Of a stretch of DNA of 64,000 bases, positions 1-13,600 are shown in pieces. The notes under the pieces were generated by a model. The model was not told the DNA's origin, made no database searches, and was given only the letters and a program-made list of their open reading frames with translations. The position numbers and the translations under genes are program-made. The stretch covers positions 418,515 through 482,514 of the forward strand of contig QEOQ01000493.1 in the NCBI GenBank assembly GCA_010279815.1. Reading direction: 5' to 3'. Source of the stretch: Brachionus plicatilis (Eukaryota > Rotifera > Eurotatoria > Ploima > Brachionidae). The number at the start of each line of letters is the position of its first letter. Position 1 is the first letter of the stretch.

Positions 1-126
1 CATTACTCAGATTCTTGTTCAAAAAATACAGCAGATCCCGAAAATTGTTTTCTTAAAGTTAAATTTTATGCTTCAAGAAATCGAATTTTATTTAAAATTT
101 CTAAATTTGTTTTAAATAATATTTAA
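1..126 (+). CDS. possible last exon of an upstream gene (partial, hypothetical)
   Basis: Frame 1 is open from the first base to a TAA at 124-126 (41 codons), and its first 60 bases are less AT-rich than the DNA that follows. The translation has two cysteines and no motif I recognise. An open stretch of this length could arise by chance here, so it is only a candidate 3' terminal exon of a gene lying left of the window. Confidence 0.18.
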   Translation, partial: HYSDSCSKNTADPENCFLKVKFYASRNRILFKISKFVLNNI

Positions 127-1568
127 TATTTTTTTAGAAGCCATAAAATTAAATTCGTATTAGGTCCTTATAGATATTTTTTATAAATTTAAAAGAAGAC
201 AAAGCTTATTTCGAACAAAAACTTTAAGCATTTGACTGAAACGAAGAATTTAGTAGGTTTCAAACAGCCTGGTTATTTCCCAAATTAAATTTTTAATAAT
301 GATGGTAATTCTTTCTTAAAGACTATAAATTTTTTTACATATTTTTAGTTTTAAGGTGACTTAAATTTTTAACAAAAATTATTTAGCCTTCTAAAAAAAA
401 GCTATTAATTTTTAGAAAATTCTTAATTTGCCTTAAGTTTATTTAAATAAATTTAACTAAATTTGAATAATTAGAAAAATTATTTGAATACAAAAATTAT
501 GCAAAAAAAAATTCATGTTTTATATGTGTACAATTTGGATTTTTATTTAAAAATTAGATAAGATTAACAAAATAAATAATTTTAAGAAAAATTTTACATT
601 TAGAATTTTTTAGTTAATTGAGATGCTTGATTTTATAAACACTAAGCAATAAATACATTTTTTTCTATCATTTCCTTAATTCCAAGGTAGAACCACGACG
701 CAAATTAGAAATTTCATTAAAATTCTATAATTAATGCTCGGTTTATCAAAAATAAATCAAATAAAATTCTTTTTGGTCTTTAAATAGGAGTTTTTATTTA
801 AATTCAATTTTTTAGCTCACTGTTGTTAAAATTATAATCGAACTATTAATATATTTAAAAAATAATAATTATTAATTTTGAATTTTTTTGCAGTGTAAAA
901 AACAAAATCAACTAATAATCAAAGACAAAGCTCAATTGTTTTTCTGAGAATAAAAGCTAGTACTGGTTATATTTTTGCTATTTATTCTCAATAAATACTT
1001 TTTTGAGGAAAATAATTTAGTAAAGAAATATCAGCTAATTCTAAATAAGTATGGATGCAAAATTTTCTCTTAAACGGAAACTTAAACTATTTAACATAAA
1101 CATAAAATTAAAATTTGAAAAGATTTTCATATCATTCCTAGTTTTAAAAGCCTTTCAAAACAAATCATTTTTGCCTTAGTGATTATTTTATCTAAAAAAA
1201 GTAGAAATCTAGATCTCTAAAAATATCTTATCTAGTTTATTTTTGGAAAAATTTTATCTTAGGAGTGAGATTGGAAATTTCTAGTTTTAGGCGCCAAAAA
1301 TCACAAACATTAGTCATCTGCGTATTTAAATCAATTACGAATTTACATTTTTGGTAGAAAAGAAACTGAAATTATGCAGTAAAAAATATTAAAAAATAGT
1401 TCCTAACTCTTCATTTATATATTTTCATAAATTTCAACTATTAAAATAATTTCAACTAATTTCAGCCGAATATTTCTCTAATCAATTCGGTTTCACTACC
1501 ACATGACATTCATATGACTTAAATTTTAATAAATTTTAAATTTATTTCACTTTTAGAATTAGTGAAAA
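127..1568. other. AT-rich intergenic DNA, no gene seen
   Basis: No open frame resembling a protein family and no obvious repeat. It presumably contains the promoter and 5' UTR of the TMEM86 gene that begins at 1569, but no TATA or initiator signal can be singled out in such AT-rich sequence. Confidence 0.5.
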
Positions 1569-2597
1569 ATGGTTTCGCGTATTGCTGTCGTAAGTTTTTA
1601 GCTAGAAATTTTTAAGCCTGACTAACAAAAAAATTAAAAATTTTAAGATAAAACATGTTGGGCCTAAATTAGTCCCATTTTTGGAGTCTGTATTCATATT
1701 CTTCGTTCTCTATCCACTCAAGTCCGAGTCAAACTTATTTTTTTTGATCATAAAATGCATGCCAATTATTGCTCTGATGATATTTGTGCTCAGCAATGGC
1801 TTTAATCTTAAATTTGAATATTCCTATTCAAGGAGAATATTCACAGGACTTTTTTTTTCCATGATTGGAGATGCTTGTTTGGTATATCCGGAAGAGTAAA
1901 CTTTCTTTTTTTTTTAAATTTTATTCAAATAAAATTAATTATTTAAATATAAGGTTGTTTATTTTTGGCGTGATTGCATTCGGTATTGCTCACATTATTT
2001 ATTTGACTGCGTTTGGAATAAAACCTTTGAACTACAAATTTGCTCTGGCTTTGTCAGTACTAGCATTGCCAGTTACGGCATTTTACATTCCATTTTTGCA
2101 AAATTATGTCCTTAAATTAATTGTCCCCATTTACATGGCACTATTGCTGTCTATGTTGTGGAGGGCTGTGTCCAGGCTACAAATTTTTAACAAAGAAGTC
2201 AAATGGACATGGACCAAGTTATGTTGCTCAATTGGTAATTAGAAGCTTTAAGTTAAATTAAAATTTTATTTAATTATTTTCAGGTGCTTTTTTCTTCGTG
2301 GTCTCTGACTCGGTTCTAAGCTTTGACTTTTTCATCTACCCTGTTCCATACAGCCATCCGATAATAATGTTTACATATTACGCTGCTCAATTGGGCATAG
2401 CACTTAGCGTAGTAGATTCAGATGTTGACTATGAGGTTAATGATTTGGTAATTCAGCACAACGACTTAATTAATGGCATCAGACGCATTTACAACTACTT
2501 GAAATCAATTTATTTCGAGGACAATTTGGAAGTCATAAATCTAAATGAGTCAATTGCTGTGAACAAGAAAGCTTATGGCAACTCAAAGAGAGATTAA
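1569..2597 (+). CDS. TMEM86: TMEM86/YhhN-family lysoplasmalogenase
   Basis: Predicted integral membrane enzyme that cleaves the vinyl-ether bond of lysoplasmalogens (family knowledge). Four exons: 1569-1589, 1648-1895, 1954-2234, 2284-2597. All joins keep phase and give 287 residues, close to the usual length for the family. The start is the first ATG and encodes a seven-residue first exon followed by GTAAGT. Family signatures are the segment FSMIGDACLV, then FGIAHIIYL in exon 3, and VVSDSVL at the start of exon 4. The paired GD and SD aspartates are the conserved polar residues of this otherwise hydrophobic multi-span protein. Introns are 48-58 nt. A polyadenylation signal lies at 2749. TMEM86A and TMEM86B cannot be told apart here. 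Confidence 0.88.
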
Positions 2598-2748
2598 AAG
2601 TCTCGAGGACTTTAATTTTTCCCACCTAGTCCATTTAACTAATGTCATCATAATAACTAAATTTCACATTTGTTATTATTTAAACTTTTGTATAAATATA
2701 TTAAGTTGTATGTACATAAACACTTGTTATTAGTATGATTATAATTTA

Positions 2749-2754
2749 AATAAA
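2749..2754 (+). promoter_or_regulatory. polyadenylation signal AATAAA (TMEM86 gene)
   Basis: An AATAAA hexamer 152 nt past the TMEM86 stop codon, in the expected place for 3' end formation. Such hexamers are frequent in AT-rich DNA, so position is the main support. Confidence 0.4.
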
Positions 2755-5700
2755 CTAATTTTCACTATTTTTATAATAAATTTTTTTAAATTTAATTCAG
2801 GTCAAGATTTGTTTGATTTAAAATTAGAAAATTTTGTACTCTTCATTCTGAAGTAAAATTGATGAAATTATCTTTAATTGCCACGATATTCATTCAAACG
2901 CTGCGAAATCAAAAAATCACCTTAAGATAGAAAATAGAGAGTTAATTTAAGAGAATCAAAAATGTTCGCGAGTTATTTTTTATTCTAAAATGGGCTTTAC
3001 TGGGTTAATTGAGCTCTAAGTTCAGTTAATCTTGATTTTTACTTAAGGCTCCCAATTTATAAACTATTGATTAATTAAAAAAATCAATTAAAAAATATTT
3101 TCAATTTCTTGAACTATAAATTTTCTTTTAGAAACAAAAAATATATTAAAGAGTAAAAGTAACCCGAGGAAATTAAGACCTAAGTGAAATTTACCAGCAA
3201 CGAATTCACTGATTTATTTTATTTTTTTTTGAATTTTGACTTTTTTAATTAACACTTCATTATTTTGCATTAAAAATTTTGAAATAAAGTGATAAGACTT
3301 TTAATAACCTTTTTGTTAAAGGCAAAATTTAATTAGAGATTAACAGAAGACCACTATTTTTATCCTACGCCCTAAGTTAAAATTCAGTTTTTAAAACTGA
3401 ATTGCAATGTTCAACACCTCAATACGGCCTGATTTAAATTTTTTTTTAATATTTTAATTTTATTTTTTCAAACAAAAAATTATTTAAAAAAAATTAATTA
3501 TTAATTGTATAGAATTTCTAATAATAAAGTTTTTTAGCAGTTTTGACTAAAAAAGTTCTCATAATTTTTGGCAAGTCATAATTTAAATGCTGGTTAAACA
3601 CAAAGCTTACCAATTTACATTTTTTATAAGAATCTTATTTAGCATTTTAGAGAATATTCCGATTTGATGTCAGAACTGAATTCAAACAAAAAATCAGACA
3701 TATAATCAGATATCTACACATGACCTTGATGGATCACAAAATTCTGAAAGCAAAAAAATCCGCTTTTGACTTGCCATATTTGAATATGGAAATAAGAGCA
3801 CAACTATGTCAAAGTTAGAAAAATCAGAATATTCTCGGTCGAGTTAGTAATGGATTAATTCGATTAATCTAGTTTTCCAAGAGTACTTCAATTCAAATTT
3901 ATCTACACATATCAGTTTTCTATTTACTCTAAAATTAAATTAAAAAATATTTAAACAAATATGATTTGTTTTTAAATTCGTACATTAAGCAAATATTAAT
4001 TTCGATAAGGTGAAATGCCAAATCGAAGATTTTTTGTCAAGCCATCTATAGCAAAATATCAACCGTTATAGTAAAACTTTAATGCCCAGGCTGCTATTTA
4101 GCAAAGTCAAATATCACATACTTCAAATATTTTACTTTGTAATGCGGATATAAATTATTTAATATTGCATATAAATCAGTGTTAATCCTTAGGCAATAGC
4201 TATTCATTTTAGACAATGCTGACTTATCAAATAGATTCAATTAAATTATTTAAATTGAGTAATATTTTAAATTGGTAGAAAGGGCTGGATTCGTATTCAC
4301 AGAATCGGACACGATTTTGTTTAAAAGCAAATATTTAATTTTTAGAGAAATATTGGATATCTTGAGTATTCAAGTGCTTGACAAATAAATATTTTTATTT
4401 ATTTCCTCTTTTTGGCCGTAATTTGATTTAGGTTGTAATTAGAAGAATTATTGTTTGACATAACGATAAGGATCAATATTAATCGATTATTTGTTCATCA
4501 TTTTTTTTGTTGGAACTTGGTCTGATTTTTAAATTAAACACAATTTATTTTGATTGTAAATATCAATAACAAAAATAAATATCCGCTTTTATGTCAAAAA
4601 TTGTATCTTTAATTTTGTTTTTAAATTTGATTAATTTTAATAGTCACAAGTCTTTGAATAAATCTCTTTGCGTTTTTAAAAAGAAAAATTTAATTAGCTT
4701 TTAAAAGAGTTCGACTTTTAGCCCATAGGCTTTGGTCCATTCTTTGAGATATTCACGATTTAAAATGTCACGTTTTTGCATGGATTACAGCATTTCCTAA
4801 AGGAATAGACTTGCTTTGTACAAATACACTTTTAATCATCTGAATTCTAAAGTCATCGAATTAAAAGTTAATTTAAAATTAAGTCCAGATTAGTTAGATG
4901 GGCATTTATAAATTTGACTTAGAATGAAATGAAAAATAAGATATGGACCAAGAAATTGTTTACGTAATTTATTTGAAAGCGATATGACTGCTCGGAGCTT
5001 TGGTTGAACAAGTTCCCTTTGGGTTTTGATTTTTTTGTTGTATTCGGTGAAGCAATATCCATCGGGTCTTTTCAAAGCTAAGGCCAATTTAATCAATAAA
5101 GAGCATATTTAAATTTTAATATTGTTTATTTTTAATTTTGAAGAAAAAAAATATTTATACAATTCGGAAAAATGTGTCATATTCTTTTGAGATTGCTTAA
5201 TCTAGATGGCTATAAAATGCCAGGTAAAATCAGGCAAAATTAAATTCAATTTGGCGAAAATCTTAACCTGAAAAAGAAAATCAAGTTTTTGCGAAAAGTT
5301 TGGTCTTGTAGTGGCCAAAATAGAAAACAAACTCAAAAGATAGGTTAGTATTGTGATGGTTTTTGTACAAATGAGGCTTTTGTAACTTGTTTTCTGCCAA
5401 TTTCATCTCGTTAGGAATATTTTCAAGCTGAATCAAATTTATCGCGAACACTTGCCAAATAATTCATGTTTTAAATAAAATTAAATTCAAAGAAGCATTT
5501 AAAAAATTTAAGTAACAAGAGTTCCATGCCGACCCAATTAGAACTTAAATTAGAGAAAATAAACAAATTGGCCTAGTGTATTTGTTTTTTATCATCATAT
5601 TGTATTGAAACTTTATCAAAAAGTGTAGTTTACTCTAAGCAATTAAAGTGAAAAGCTTACTGGTGGCTTTTTTGAAAAACGATTCAAGCTAAGTTTAAGC

Positions 5701-7611
5701 GCATTTCTAGACTTATTAAATTAATGTTTTCACAAAGACTCGAATTTAGTGAATCCAAATAAGAGCTAGCTTATTCTTTAAAAAAGAATTAAGTTTTTTA
5801 TTCTATTCATAAATTACAAGTCATTTCAAAAAATTAAACATTTAATTTTTTTTTAATTTTAATCACTATTGATTTAAGAAAATAGCTTTTATCAGAAAAA
5901 AGTAAATAAATCCTCAATTTTTCATTTCCTTAATCAAAAAGTCAATTTAAAAATATATCTCCTCATCAAATAACTTCCTTTAGTGATAAAACTAAAAATG
6001 AATTTTTCATCTCAATTCTATTTATTTTATTACAGTGCAGGTAAACTGTATTCGAACAAGCAAATTCGGAGTCTAATAACTTTCGACATGCTCCATCAAA
6101 TGATTTTTTTAAATCAAAGTTTGTGTATTTCTTTACAATATACGGGAAGAATTATTAGAAAAAAACTTTTATTATCTTAGTTAAAATATTAAAAATATTA
6201 TTATTTAATTTGTCTGATACTGCGGCTTATGATTTGGAGCCCAATATAATTTTTGCTTGTTTCTAAGGCAATTTTATTACTCAAAAATAATTTAAATAAA
6301 TAGATAAATTTGCAGGTTTGTTTTATAAAATATTTAATATTTTTAATTAATTTTATAGTTTTTATCTTTAAATTATTGTTTTCAGTTATTAGCAGAAGCA
6401 AAACTATTAGCCACGAAGATTTATGATTTAAGGCACTATTTGTTTAAAAATTAGCTAATTTAATTGTATTTTTTGTTAATTTAAGGTGCTCTAACCTATA
6501 AACCCTATCATAAAAAAACAATTTTTTTGAAGATTTCCTATTCAAGCAAATATGAATTTAGATAAAAAAATTTAGTCTTTTTTAGAAGAAAAAAACCAAG
6601 ATTTACAGATTGGCGAACTCTGATATTTCTTGAAAATAATTCACAAGGTGAATATTAATTTTTCACGGAGCGATTCCACTAATCCTCCAAATAAAATTTA
6701 GTTCAAACAAATAAAATTTTTTCTATTGTTTCATTCATCAAAATCAAATATTTGGTCGATAATTGGTTTCCTTGATTCTCACGCAGACATTTGACAAAAC
6801 TGTTAAGGGAGATACATGATCTCATGTGTCTTGGGCGTCGTGCTATTCGTGCTCATTTCACGATTAACTCAAATCCTAAAATGAAAATCTAATAAAAAAT
6901 TATTTTTTTATCATTTAACTTTATTTTTGTTGACTCGTCGACATTTTTTAATAAACCTAATGAGCACTCAGTGTCGGCTTTTTTGTAGTTTTTTGAGTCT
7001 TTTAATTTTAGAATATAATTCTTCTCATTCGAAAAAAGTTTGGTCTAACTAGATTTGATTAATCGATATTTTGAGACAATAAGAAAACAAAATTTCGACT
7101 TTAGAGCAGTTCATTAATATCATATGCTCAAAAGACTCGCGGTAAAGATGTGCAAATAAGAATTTTAATCAGCTAGTCACAACATTTGAATTTATTTTCC
7201 GCTTAAGAGAGTAGAAAATATTTTTTTTTTAAATATCCTCAAGCCATCAAATTTAAAATATTCAAACTTGTTCACCGTTTTTTGTTTTTTTTTTAAGAGA
7301 CTTTCTTTAAGTATTGATGAAAGAAAAATTCAAAATTGTTTTTTTTACTCGGCTTTTTAGAGATTTATGAAAACTTTTTTCACTGAAATCGATCTTTTAA
7401 TGAAGTGATTTGAATAAATAATTAAATTTAACACTTCCGACTAAATATCAAATTAAACAAACTATGTAACATTAATGAGGAAGTCTAGTATTTATGTGTA
7501 TGAGAATTTTTTTATTTTATAAAGGATTAGTTTCTTATCTAATATATTTGGTAAGTGTAAATCGAATTTGCCATATAAAAACTTTTAGATTTGAATTATG
7601 CTATCACAATA
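2755..7611. other. long AT-rich intergenic region, no supported gene
   Basis: Nearly 5 kb with only short open frames and no convincing family match. The longest minus-strand frame (4890-5096) ends with a GPY-like motif slightly reminiscent of LTR-retrotransposon integrase tails, but this is too weak to annotate. The last few hundred bases must include the promoter of the cadherin beginning at 7612. Confidence 0.45.
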
Positions 7612-10600
7612 ATGATAATAAATAAAGTTAAATTGACATTTGTGATATTTTTTTTACTGGCAAAAAATACAATTAGTGGTCAGAACCAGGCTCCTAGATT
7701 CGATCCACCACTCCAGTCGAACTATTTCTTTGCCGAGTACAATGCAACAAAGCCTGGCGATCTGCTTTTCTGGCTCAATGCTACCGATACCGATGACACC
7801 GACTTGGAGTTTGGAATTGATGGAAGTTCTACTAGCAAACTGTTGTCAATTAAAAAAGTTGATGGTAAAAGTGCCATAGTGATGGCAAAGGAAAAATTTG
7901 ACCGAGAAGTAAAAACAAAATAAACATTCTTTTTAATTAATTTTTGTGACATTATTTTTAAGGTTAAGGAAAAATATGAAAATATTGTTTTTTATGTGAA
8001 AGATAAACCTGGCAACAAAGTTTATCAATCGGTTAGATTCATCATTTTGGACATTGATGATAACCCCCCGATTTTTAAGAACACTCCTTATAAAATAGAT
8101 GTTTTTGAAAATCAAACAGTTGACACGATAATATTCGACAGAATAGAAGCTTTTGATGCTGATGGTCCCATCTATAACAAATTTTATTTCACTCTGGACG
8201 AAAATGAATTTTTTTACTTGGATAAAACATCACATGTTCGCAGTGGAATCTATTCGACTAAATTAATTCTGAAAAAAAATCTTGACTATGAAAAAAATAC
8301 CAACTATGTGCTTAAATTAAATGCCATAGGTGAAAATTCTGTCTTTAGAACCACAGTAGAAATGTTGGTCACTGTTAAAGATATTCCAAATAGAAAGCCT
8401 ATTTTTTCGCAATCACCGTATTATGTGCGAATTGAAGAGGAAATGGACATTGGAGATTTTGTGCTGAAAGTTATCGCCCGTGACGGCGACTCAGGAATAA
8501 ACAATGATTGTGAATATCAGATCATAGGTAAGTTTATAAACAAGCTTAAATTAAAAATTTGAAAGAGTATGGCATGAAGGGCTAATCAAGCTTAATGTCC
8601 ATAATTGTCTTATTTTTGGACATGCTCATTCTATTTTCAAACCAGAAGACAATTGTGTGCAAAGATTAATCCTTTCGTTACAAGTCCATTCTAAATTAAA
8701 GTAGGGGTTCCTCAAGGATCAGTGTTTTATAAAAATAAGTTTATCTATAAAAAAGGTAGAATTGAAAAAGAAATTAAAAAATACCTTAAGGAATTTTAGC
8801 CATGGCTTTGTAAAGAGCTGTCTAAATAAATATAGATTCACTATTTTTCTAAAAATAATAGAGATTTTTTAACCATTTTTAAACTTCAATTATTTAAGGA
8901 AATGATTCCTTACGCAAAAATAGATAAGTTGATAGGGATTTATTTTGATGAAAGACTTTTCCTTACAAAGCAAATTGAAGTTGCTTGACAAAAATGTATT
9001 AGTAGGCTTAATATAATCAAAATCATGTCTGCCAAAAATTGGAAACTAAAAACCTCCAAATTTTCTAGCTTATACAAAGCAATCATCGGATCTAATTTAG
9101 ATTATAGTTTTCCCTGTATAAATTCTATTTCAGACTCTAACATGTATGTCCTTCAAATAATTCAGAACACTGCCACAAGATTCTTAAACTACCACTTGAT
9201 ACCTTAATTTCCAATGAATCTGAAAAAATTTGAAAATTAGAGTTTGGGAATTTATGGAAAGATATGTCTCCAATGCTTTAAAAAATTTAATCCCAATTGA
9301 AGTCAGACTTGTGACCAAGTATACAAGAGGTTTTAAGGCAAGATTTATTTCCAATCCTGCTCCATTGTGCAGTTGTTACTTAACAATAGGCAATAAATCC
9401 TTTCAATACTTTACCACTCTAACAACTCCACTATTTTTTTTCTTTATCCTGTGTTACCTACATTATTTACTTAATTTTACTTTTAATTTTGTCTTGTTTT
9501 ATTTTATGTTTTGTTTCTGAAGAAGCTTTAATTCGAACAAATAATGATAATTAATAATTTTTTTTCTAACTAGAATCAGAATTCAGTCATTTGTTCCGGA
9601 TAAATAGCGAAACAGGACTGATCAATATTAACAATAGAATCGACTTGGAGTCAAATGATCTCATAAAATCAGGTGGATTAATAGAAATAGAAATTAAAGC
9701 TTTTGAGATTGGGGATGAAAATTCATTTGAAATTGCTAAAGTCACCGTTTCTGTTCTTGATGTCAATGATAACGCGCCAATTTTAAACAAAAAGGCGTAC
9801 AATTTTAAAGTGTCACCTAAAAGCATTGAAGGAACACCATTAGTTTTGAGTGACAATGACATTGAAACCATTCATGTGTATGATCCTGATAAGGTTAGCT
9901 AGATTTTATTTTTTATTTTAATTGAAAAAAAATAATTTAATTTAAAATAAGGGAATAAACGGAAGCTTTTCTTTAAATTTGGTTCAAGATGATGACTCAA
10001 AAACTGAATATAGGGATGGTGTTGATTTTGAAGTATCACCTAAAATAGCCTTGAATGACGCTAATCTAATTCTAAAACTTAAAAATTCATCTAATTTATT
10101 AAATAAAATTGGAAAAACTGAACATTTAAAGGTAACAATTCGTTTGGTTTAAGAAAATTTAAATTTTTAATTTAACTTTAAATTTAGCTTGTTGCTAGAG
10201 ATAATGGAGTTGATGGTAAAATAGTTAAAGTTGACATTTTTATACAAATTGAAAATATAAATGAACATGCTCCTCAATTTGAGAAAAGTGTTTTCACATT
10301 TCATGTAGATGAAAATTCATCATTTAACACAACAGTTGGTTTAGTTGAGGCCCATGACCAAGACACATTTGGTGACTTTGGAAAAATTACTTATGAACTT
10401 TTGAACGGACAAGATCGTTTTGAAATAGATAAGGAATCAGGTCGAGTGCATACAACAAGCAAGAATCCGAGTGTTGAATTGGACCGAGAGGCAATTGACA
10501 CTTTTTACATGAACGTGGAAGCAATTGACGGTGGAGGCTTGCGGACAAGTGCACAAATGATCATAAGGCTAAATGATGTCAACGACAATGCACCTGAATT

Positions 10601-13600
10601 CGTAAACAGTTTGAAAAGTAAAATAAATGAGACACATTTTTTAGTTGGATGGATCGAGGAGAATTCAACCACTTGGCTAGAGCCAGTAAAAGTTCAAGCA
10701 TTTGACAGAGATATTGGAAAAAATGGAGCTGTAACATATGAAATAATAGAGGGTGATTGTTTTAAAGAATACTTCATAATAAGCAATCAATCACAGACTA
10801 TCGAACTCAAAAATAATTTAAGCCTTGATTTCGAACAAATTTATTACTACAAGCAAAAAAATAGCCTTCAGATTAAGTCTTTGGGTAATCAAACCTTAAA
10901 TTTTGCGTTAAATCCGGGCGAAATTGATATAAATTTGATTGTGGAGGCCAGAGACCAAGGCATTCCTTCTTTGTCATCCAAAATTTTGGTCAAAATAATT
11001 GTTAAAGTAATTAAAAATTTAAAAAAAAAAGATTTATTTTAAACTTATTTTCACTAGGATATTAATGATAATAGACCAAAATTTAATCAACCATTTTATA
11101 CAGTACAAATCCTCGAGACAGCTCAATATGGCCATGTTATTCAGGTTCATGCTTTTGATCTAGACGCACCAAATACTGCCAACTCAAAGGTTATCTACTC
11201 AATTAGTAGTGGAAATAAGGAAAAATTTTCTATTGATTCTACCAGCGGAATTATAACTATTAATGAGAATGCAAATCTAGACCGAGATGTTTATGGATCT
11301 GTCTATAAGCTTAAAATATCTGCTCAAGATTTTGAGTCGATTAATTCAAAAATTAAATTAAATAAATCAGATGAAAACTACTGCTACGTTATCATAGAAA
11401 TTATTGATGTAAATAACAAAAAACCCAAATTTACCAATAATTTGGAAACTATTAGTATTGAGGAAAATGCTCCACTAGGTTCACATTTATATCAAATGAA
11501 AGCATACGATTCAGATTCAGATTCTAAATTGAGATTTTTTTTGATCGAAGGAGAAAGTGGAATGAAAATGGTCAGTTTTGATGAGAAGGGAAAAATTGTA
11601 AATTTAAAAGTTTACAATGTAAGATTTAAAATTTTTTTAAAATCACAAAAATAATTTTTTCAATTTTTTTCAAGGATTGGATTGATATTGATCCAACAAA
11701 TGGTTCATTAATTGTAACTGGAAATATAGACCGTGAACAAGTTGAACTGATTCATCTGGTAATTGGTGTCGAAGATTTGAATGCATCCGAAGGTTTTAGA
11801 CCCCAAAAATCTTTAAGTAATTTTTTTAGCTTCATAAGATTTTTAGCTAATAAAATTTTAAAAAAATTAAAGCCAAACTAATTATAAATGTAATTGATGA
11901 AAACGATAATTATCCATTGTTTCCTGAATTGAGGCTAACAAACCCTGAACTGGCCCATGGTGAAGATCCAGTGTTCGAACTGTTCGAATCTTTTGATGAA
12001 AATTCTAAAATTAACTCGAAAATTACTCAATTAAAAGTGCTAGATTTGGATAAAGATAATAATATAACATTCAAAATTGTGAGTATGAACGATCCAAATC
12101 GAGCAATAATGATTGATAAATATTCAGGAGAAATGTTTGTCAACAATTTAATCGATTATGAAAAAAACAAATGGATTAATCTGAGCATACTTGTAAATGA
12201 CAATGGAAAGCCAGTTGCCAAGCATTCCATTGTTAATTTTTATGGCCGAATCAATGATCTTAATGACAATCCGCCAAAATTTATTCCTTTGGAAAAATCA
12301 GAAATTAAAATAAATGAAAACAATGACGAAAATTATTTTATTGTTCAACTAAAGGCAACCGATTTGGATTCGGATATCTACGGACCCATTAACTACAAAA
12401 TTTTGAATTTTAAAGATACATTTTATATTGAACCCATAGACGGAAAATTGTATGCAAAAGCATCCTTGGACCGAGAAAAACAAAGTTTCTATAACTTAGT
12501 TGTCGAGGCTAGAGATAATCCTTATGGGCCTATCTCTAATCAGTTAACTGATACTATGCAAATTAAAATTATTGTCTTGGACCAAAATGACAATAGCCCC
12601 AGATGTGACCAGGACATGTATTCGGTTGAAATTGGACAAAATGCTGAAGCAAATACAGTTCTCTACCATGTGAAAGGAGTTGATGGTGATTATGGCTTAA
12701 ATTCAAATTTGACCTTTTCTTTAATCAGTCAAAATGATATTGATTCAAAAAGTAAATTTAATTTTATTGAAGTTTATTCTTTTTTTTATTTAAATTTCTT
12801 TAGATGAATTATTTGAAATTGAAAAATTCAGCGGCAAAATTAAAACAAAAAAAAAACTTATAGGATATTCAGGAAAATTGATTTATAAAGTTGTAATAAA
12901 TGACAGACTTGGTGCAGACGATTCTCTTTCTGGAAACTGTCCAATTCAAATTTCCATTAAAGATGTCAATATTCATTACCCACAATTTATTTTTCCAAAT
13001 AAGAATAATTCAAACTTTCGAATTAAAGCTGTAAGTATTGTAAAAAATGTTTAATGTTAGAATATCATAAGTTAAAAAAATCGGAGCTAGTCAATTCTTA
13101 CTTATTTTTGAAAGGAAATTTTATGATCAAAAAACACCATCTTGATATTTCTGTTTGCAATTTCTTTTAATTTACTTTAAATTTTGGTAGAGTTTAGTTA
13201 AATGTTTTTGGCCAAAAAAAACCCTAATTGTTCCAATTAAATATTACATCTCTGGTCGACATAATTTTTGGCAAAATTTAAAAACATGGAAAAATGTGAG
13301 TTAAATTAAAATTAAATTAAATTGATGAGCTAGAATTTATAAAATAAATAATTTAAATCCAAAGAATAGATTTAAATCCTTTCCTTTTATTTAAAGTTTT
13401 TTTAATTTAGCGAAAAAAATATTGAATTACGTATTTAAATAAAAATTATTGTTTATTCAGACAATTGACTCAAAACTTTATTAAAAAAATATAATCAACT
13501 GGTAATAAAATTGAATTGTTCCTTTCACTTTAAATAAAAAATGAATAATTAGTTGGATTTTTTTATAAATTTTTCACCAAGAAGATACATTTATTTAATT

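Noticed and set aside
4890..5096. Minus-strand open frame with a GPYLI motif recalling the GPY/F module of LTR-retrotransposon integrases
   Set aside because: Only one short motif, no integrase core, RT or LTR nearby; chance is likely in this base composition.
5290..5460. Minus-strand stretch of about 55 open codons with protein-like composition
   Set aside because: No start, no splice context and no recognisable family.
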